Assembly: GCA_958405565.1 (NCBI GenBank)
Contig: CATYEN010000050.1
Span: 1 to 18,048 of the forward strand
Length of the DNA: 18,048 nucleotides
Source of the DNA: an uncultured Collinsella sp.
GTDB taxonomy: Bacteria > Actinomycetota > Coriobacteriia > Coriobacteriales > Coriobacteriaceae
Reading direction: 5' to 3'
Every line of letters starts with the position of its first letter. Within the stretch, counting starts at the first letter, position 1. The position numbers and the translations under genes were made by a program. Shown here piece by piece: positions 14,795 to 18,048 of this stretch. Below the pieces are notes generated by a model. It ran no database searches. It saw nothing but the letters and a program-made list of their open reading frames with translations, and was not told where the DNA came from.

Positions 14795-16825
14795 CTACAG
14801 CTCGTTGGCCGCGTGATATGCCGTGCGAATGGCGCTCGCAATGTCGGCGGTGCGCTCGCCCGAGCAGTCGCCCACGCAGGTCACGGGCACCGTCACGCCA
14901 TCCAGGTCAAACGCGTTGGCCTTGGAGCCCACGGCCATCACCACGTAATCGCAGGCGATCTTCACCGGCTCCTCGGCACCGTCCTCGGTGGTGCGAACAG
15001 CTTCCACACCCTCGTCGGTAATGGCGGTCAGGCGGGTCTTAACGTGCTGCTCCACGTTGTGGGCGGCAAAGTCGCTCATAATCAGCGGCAGAATGGTCTC
15101 GGACTCGCCCGCGGCAATCTTGTCGAGCATCTCCACAATCGCCACCTCGCAGCCGTGCTGCAGCAGGTACTCGGCAGTCTCGGTGCCCACCAGGCCGCCG
15201 CCAATAACGGCGACGCGGCCCGCAAGCTCCACCTTGCCGGCCAGCACGTCCCAGCTCGAGACGACCTTGTCCGAGTCGGCGCCCGGAACGGGGATGACCA
15301 CGTCGTGCGCGCCCACAGCCACAATCGCGGCGTCGGCGGCGTTGAGGTCCTCTGCCGTGGCGGCGTGGTTGAGTTCAACCTTAACGCCCAGGCCAGGCAG
15401 AATCTTCTCGTAGTACTCGACCGAGCGCATAATCTCGTCCTTGCGCGGAGGCGCTGCCGCAAGCACAATCTGGCCGCCCAGGTGATCGCTCGCCTCGTAG
15501 ACGGTCACGTCGTAGCCGCGCTTGGCCGCCACGCGCGCGGCCTCCAGGCCGGCGATACCGCCGCCCACCACGGCAATCTTCTTGTCGCCCTCGCCCGGCT
15601 TAATGGCGATGGTCGCCTCGTCACCGTTCTCGGCATTAAGTACGCACGAGATGTAATTGCGGTTTTGAATCGCGTCGACGCAGCCTTTATTGCAGTTGAG
15701 GCACTCGCGGATGGGCTCGCCGGTCGCGGCCTTCAGCGCAATGTCGGGGTCGCACATGAGCGAGCGGCCGTAGGCGACGATGTCTGCCGAGCCGTCCTCC
15801 AGGATCTTCTCGCCGGCCTCGACCGAAACCACGCGGCCGACGGTTGCCACCGGCACGGAGACCAGGGCCTTGACGCGCTCGGCCACGGGCAGCGTCCAGT
15901 TGTAGGGCATGGCGCCCATGGGCGGAATGGTGTCGCCCATGTTGCCGGTGTGGTTTGCCTGCGCCACTTGGATCATGTCGATGCCGGCGTCCTCGAGCAG
16001 CTTGGCAAACTCGCAGGCCTCGTCGGGCTGCAGGCCGCCCTTGCCGCGCGGCGTGCCGTCGGGGTTCTCCATGATCACGGGGAGCTTGTACTCCACCATC
16101 AGCTGCGGCGCGGCCTCCTTAATGGCGGCGACGACCTCCAGCGCATAGCGGACGCGGTTCTGGAACGAGCCGCCGTACTCGTCGGTGCGCTTGTTGAGGA
16201 TGGCCGAGCACAGCGAACCCACCAGGCGGTCGCCGTGGACCTCGATGGCGTCGATACCGGCCTGCTGCGCGCGAGCGGCCGAGGCAGCGATGGCCTCCTT
16301 GATCTGGGTGAGCTGCTCCACGCTAGCCTCGTTCACAAAGTGCTGCATATCGTGGTGCAACTTGGCGTAGGCCTGCTTGCGGATCTCGTTGGACTCGGCC
16401 ATCTTGGCGGCGAAGGTTTCCTCGTCGCCGGCGGCCTTGGCCTCCTGCGCGGCCTTGGCGGCGGCCATGGAACCCAGGACCATGCGGCCGACGCCGGGCA
16501 CGTCGTACTCGGGGTGGAACAGCTGCAGCGCGACCTTGGCGCCGTGCTTGTGGACGGTGTCGGCCAGCGCCTTAAACGTGGGGATCTGGGCGTCGGTCGC
16601 CAGCTTGGGCGTGGGGCTCGCGGTCATGACGGGAGCGACGTCGCCGATGACGATGTAGCTCACGCCGCCACGGGCCAGGCGCTCGTAAAAAGCCAGGCTG
16701 CGCTCGCCGATGGAGCCGTCGCGCTCCTCATAGCCGGTGGTCAGCGGCGGGAACATAATGCGGTTCTTGAGCTCAAGGGGGCCAACCGTAATGGGCTGGA
16801 GCAGCTTGGATGCAGGTGCGGTCAT
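14795..16825 (-). CDS. FMN/FAD/4Fe-4S enoate reductase-type NADH:flavin oxidoreductase
   Basis: Cytoplasmic ene-reductase of the 2,4-dienoyl-CoA reductase / BaiCD-BaiH / trimethylamine dehydrogenase family. Residue numbers count from the ATG at 16831. Seen: an old-yellow-enzyme barrel (about 8-370) for FMN; the Fe-S motif C377-x2-C380-x3-C384-x11-C396; an FAD Rossmann motif GGGIAG (423-428) with E446; a second dinucleotide motif GGGLVG (544-549) for NAD(P)H; and a C-terminal GDCSGERT. Electrons should pass from NAD(P)H through FAD and the cluster to FMN and an activated C=C substrate, which cannot be named. Two oddities: no Tyr occurs between H199 and N213, where the family has HAAHGYL-like sequence, and residues about 118-165 form an Ala/Lys/Glu-rich helix in place of the usual loop. 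AGAGAGGA abuts the ATG at 16831 but lies 6 bp before the one at 16825, so the latter is chosen. It is monocistronic. Confidence 0.88.
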   Translation of the reverse strand: MTAPASKLLQPITVGPLELKNRIMFPPLTTGYEERDGSIGERSLAFYERLARGGVSYIVIGDVAPVMTASPTPKLATDAQIPTFKALADTVHKHGAKVALQLFHPEYDVPGVGRMVLGSMAAAKAAQEAKAAGDEETFAAKMAESNEIRKQAYAKLHHDMQHFVNEASVEQLTQIKEAIAASAARAQQAGIDAIEVHGDRLVGSLCSAILNKRTDEYGGSFQNRVRYALEVVAAIKEAAPQLMVEYKLPVIMENPDGTPRGKGGLQPDEACEFAKLLEDAGIDMIQVAQANHTGNMGDTIPPMGAMPYNWTLPVAERVKALVSVPVATVGRVVSVEAGEKILEDGSADIVAYGRSLMCDPDIALKAATGEPIRECLNCNKGCVDAIQNRNYISCVLNAENGDEATIAIKPGEGDKKIAVVGGGIAGLEAARVAAKRGYDVTVYEASDHLGGQIVLAAAPPRKDEIMRSVEYYEKILPGLGVKVELNHAATAEDLNAADAAIVAVGAHDVVIPVPGADSDKVVSSWDVLAGKVELAGRVAVIGGGLVGTETAEYLLQHGCEVAIVEMLDKIAAGESETILPLIMSDFAAHNVEQHVKTRLTAITDEGVEAVRTTEDGAEEPVKIACDYVVMAVGSKANAFDLDGVTVPVTCVGDCSGERTADIASAIRTAYHAANEL

Positions 16826-16962
16826 GGACATTCCTCTCTTGTAGGCGCGGCGGCGATGATGCCGCGTAGTTGTCTAGAGGATATGGCATGGGAATACAAC
16901 AGCACAACGGAAATCGGCGGATAGCAGGTAGCGGTAGGTGGATGGGGCGGGGCGGCCCGTCG

Positions 16963-17263
16963 GTTTGTCTCGATCTGTAACATCTACAGACCAAAACCAG
17001 TCCTACCTGTTACAGATTGAGACAAACTAATTCGGTCCGACCAAACATCTCAATCTGTAACACCTAGACCGACTTTTGACCTCCACCTGTTACAGATCGA
17101 GACAAACCAAACCCGGACTGCCGGAAAATCTCGATCTGTAACAGTAACTCGGCAAAATCCGTCCCTCGTGTTACAGATCGAGACAAACAGAACCATCCCA
17201 CCGAAACGTCTCAATCTGTAACAATTAATCGTCCAAATCGGGTCTAGGTGTTACAGATTGAGA
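16963..17263. repeat. Palindromic array A: four units on an 80-81 bp period
   Basis: Each unit is a left arm like TCTCAATCTGTAACA, exactly 25 bp of loop, then a right arm like TGTTACAGATTGAGACAAAC. Arms: 16963-16982/17008-17027, 17048-17062/17088-17107, 17129-17143/17169-17188 and 17208-17223/17249-17263. About 19-21 bp separates units, so half-sites alternate in orientation roughly every 40 bp. It lies upstream of the flavoprotein gene. The alternating orientation and lack of cas genes argue against CRISPR. The function is unknown. Confidence 0.9.
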
Positions 17264-17278
17264 TTTTGATCTGAGGGG

Positions 17279-17390
17279 TTGAGGGCTGGGCCGGGGGACA
17301 CCGGACGGAGTCGCGGACGAACCGGTAACCCGGCCCCGATCCCTCACCGGGGCCGCATCACAGTGTCCCGAGTGCCGGACAGCCCCTCAA
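17279..17390. repeat. Nested three-tier dyad (cruciform-like)
   Basis: The outer arms TTGAGGGCTG (17279-17288) and CAGCCCCTCAA (17380-17390) pair with one bulged base. The middle arms are GGGACAC (17295-17301) and GTGTCCC (17363-17369), and the inner arms CGGCCCCG (17331-17338) and CGGGGCCG (17348-17355). All three are concentric, suggesting one structured element or a stack of operator sites. Confidence 0.6.
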
Positions 17391-17480
17391 TTCCGGACAT
17401 TCAAGTCTCTTTCCGGACATTTTTGGCCCCTTTCCGGACATTGTCCGCGAATGTCCGGAAAGGGGCCATCGTGTCCGGAA
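17391..17480. repeat. Five TTCCGGACAT half-sites every 19-21 bp
   Basis: TTCCGGACAT is at 17391, 17411 and 17432 in plus orientation. Its complement ATGTCCGGAA is at 17451, and GTGTCCGGAA (one mismatch) at 17471. The steps are 20, 21, 19 and 20 bp, close to two helical turns, so all sites would face the same side of the DNA. Confidence 0.85.
17424..17468. repeat. Perfect 19-bp hairpin within the CCGGACAT array
   Basis: Bases 17424-17442 and 17450-17468 are exact reverse complements around a 7-base centre (GTCCGCG). The arm holds TGGCCCC followed by the TTCCGGACAT half-site. No T-run follows on either strand, so it is not a standard terminator. CGATGGCCCC at 17495-17504 repeats part of the arm in inverse to 17462-17471. 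Confidence 0.85.
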
Positions 17481-17520
17481 CGAGGCTCGGTCAGCGATGG
17501 CCCCCTGGTTCCCTAGTAAA

Positions 17521-17562
17521 AGTTCCTCAGTTCCGCAGTAAAGTTCCCTAGTTCCGCAGTAA
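17521..17562. repeat. Two 21-bp direct repeats (AGTTCC-AGTTCCGCAGTAA)
   Basis: Bases 17521-17541 and 17542-17562 are head-to-tail copies differing at two positions. Partial copies flank them (GTTCCCTAGTAA before, GTTCCCCAGTA after). The repeats continue the two-helical-turn spacing of the preceding array. The rest of the core, 17581-17640, shows nothing recognisable. Confidence 0.75.
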
Positions 17563-17647
17563 TGTTCCCCAGTATCCACCTCAGTGACAGGCGCCAGTTT
17601 GAATTCGCGAGTCGCCCTCTTCGCACAACGGGGCCGGCCTGCCGAAA

Positions 17648-17945
17648 TGTCTCAATCTGTAACATCTAGACCTACTTTTGGGCTCCAACTGTTACAGAAC
17701 GAGACATTCAAAATCGGTCTGCCGGAAAATCTCAATCTGTAACAGTAACTCGGCAAAATCCGTCCCTCGTGTTACAGATTGAGACAAACCAAACCATCCC
17801 GCTGGATAATCTTGATCTGTAACAGTAACTCAGCCAAATCCACCCCTCGTGTTACAGATTTAGACAAACGGAGGTCGTCCCGCCGAAATATCTCAATCTG
17901 TAACAGTTAGCCGCCCAAATCGAGTCCAGGTGTTACAGATTGAGA
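17648..17945. repeat. Palindromic array B: four further units, duplicate of array A
   Basis: Arms: 17648-17664/17690-17706, 17730-17744/17770-17789, 17810-17824/17850-17869 and 17891-17905/17931-17945, each with a 25-bp loop and an 80-81 bp period. The loop of the second unit (17745-17769) is identical to that of the third unit of array A (17144-17168). First, second and fourth loops match the second, third and fourth of array A, so B is a duplicate with one unit gained and one lost. Confidence 0.9.
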
Positions 17946-17998
17946 TTTTGTTTGGGAAGTTGAGAATTGGACCGAAAACACGGTTCCCAAATAAATCA

Positions 17999-18023
17999 AA
18001 ACCACCCCTAAAAGGGGTGGTTT
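17999..18023 (-). terminator. Hairpin terminator near the right edge
   Basis: AAACCACCCCT (17999-18009) pairs with AGGGGTGGTTT (18013-18023). On the minus strand it is followed by TGATTTATTT, a reasonable U-rich tail, so it probably ends a minus-strand gene beyond the window. The plus-strand side is TTTGCTCTTA, so weak use in the other direction is possible. Confidence 0.7.
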
Positions 18024-18048
18024 GCTCTTAGGGTATAACCCTTGGATT

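Noticed and set aside
14813..16924. Plus-strand open frame of 703 codons opposite the flavoprotein gene
   Set aside because: Antisense shadow of a well-supported gene with all cofactor motifs.
17358..17579. Minus-strand 73-codon frame in the repeat core (and an overlapping plus-strand 90-codon frame)
   Set aside because: The translated repeats simply reflect the CCGGACAT and AGTTCC DNA repeats; no ribosome site or known domain.
16963..17945. CRISPR array
   Set aside because: Repeats alternate in orientation, the sequences between them are themselves conserved between units, and there are no cas genes in the window.

Overview
The window looks like a chromosomal segment of a GC-rich Gram-positive anaerobe. 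The best guess is a gut Coriobacteriia member such as Collinsella. The basis is a sortase-anchored LPXTG adhesin with streptococcal-pilin-type isopeptide domains, an Ech-type energy-converting hydrogenase, an enoate-reductase-like flavoenzyme, strong G/C third-position bias (which creates long antisense shadow frames) and abundant intergenic palindromes. The genus is inferred, not proven. All six or seven real genes found lie on the minus strand, so transcription runs right to left.

Region 1 (1-7661): a 2471-codon surface protein. It has a signal peptide, a von Willebrand A domain with a complete MIDAS motif, a beta-rich linker, thirteen Spy0128/FctA-like domains that each keep the Lys-Glu-Asn isopeptide triad, then LPTTG, a membrane helix and a basic tail. 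A strong intrinsic terminator follows. Its upstream region (7662-8144) holds repeated TGAGACA sites, a C6G10 tract and a 154-bp element bounded by perfect 28-bp inverted repeats.

Region 2 (8145-13768): a compact operon in the order echA-echB (one fused frame), echC, echD, echE, echF. It encodes a membrane-bound group 4 [NiFe] hydrogenase expected to couple reduced-ferredoxin oxidation and H2 formation to ion pumping. All Ni-Fe and Fe-S ligands are present. The EchA-EchB fusion and the alanine-rich tails on EchC and EchD are unusual.

Region 3 (13912-16831): a stand-alone double helix-turn-helix protein resembling the front half of an IS150-type OrfA, with its own terminator, and a 2-enoate/2,4-dienoyl-CoA reductase-type flavoprotein (FMN barrel, 4Fe-4S, FAD, NAD) whose usual active-site Tyr segment is replaced, also with its own terminator.

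Region 4 (16832-18048): more than 1.2 kb with no credible gene. Two cassettes, each of four palindromic units on an 80-81 bp period (16 half-sites in alternating orientation about every 40 bp), flank a core. The core contains a nested dyad, five CCGGACAT-type half-sites every 19-21 bp and a 21-bp direct repeat. This ordered repeat locus is the most unusual feature of the window. It lacks cas genes and is not a CRISPR array, and its function is unknown.
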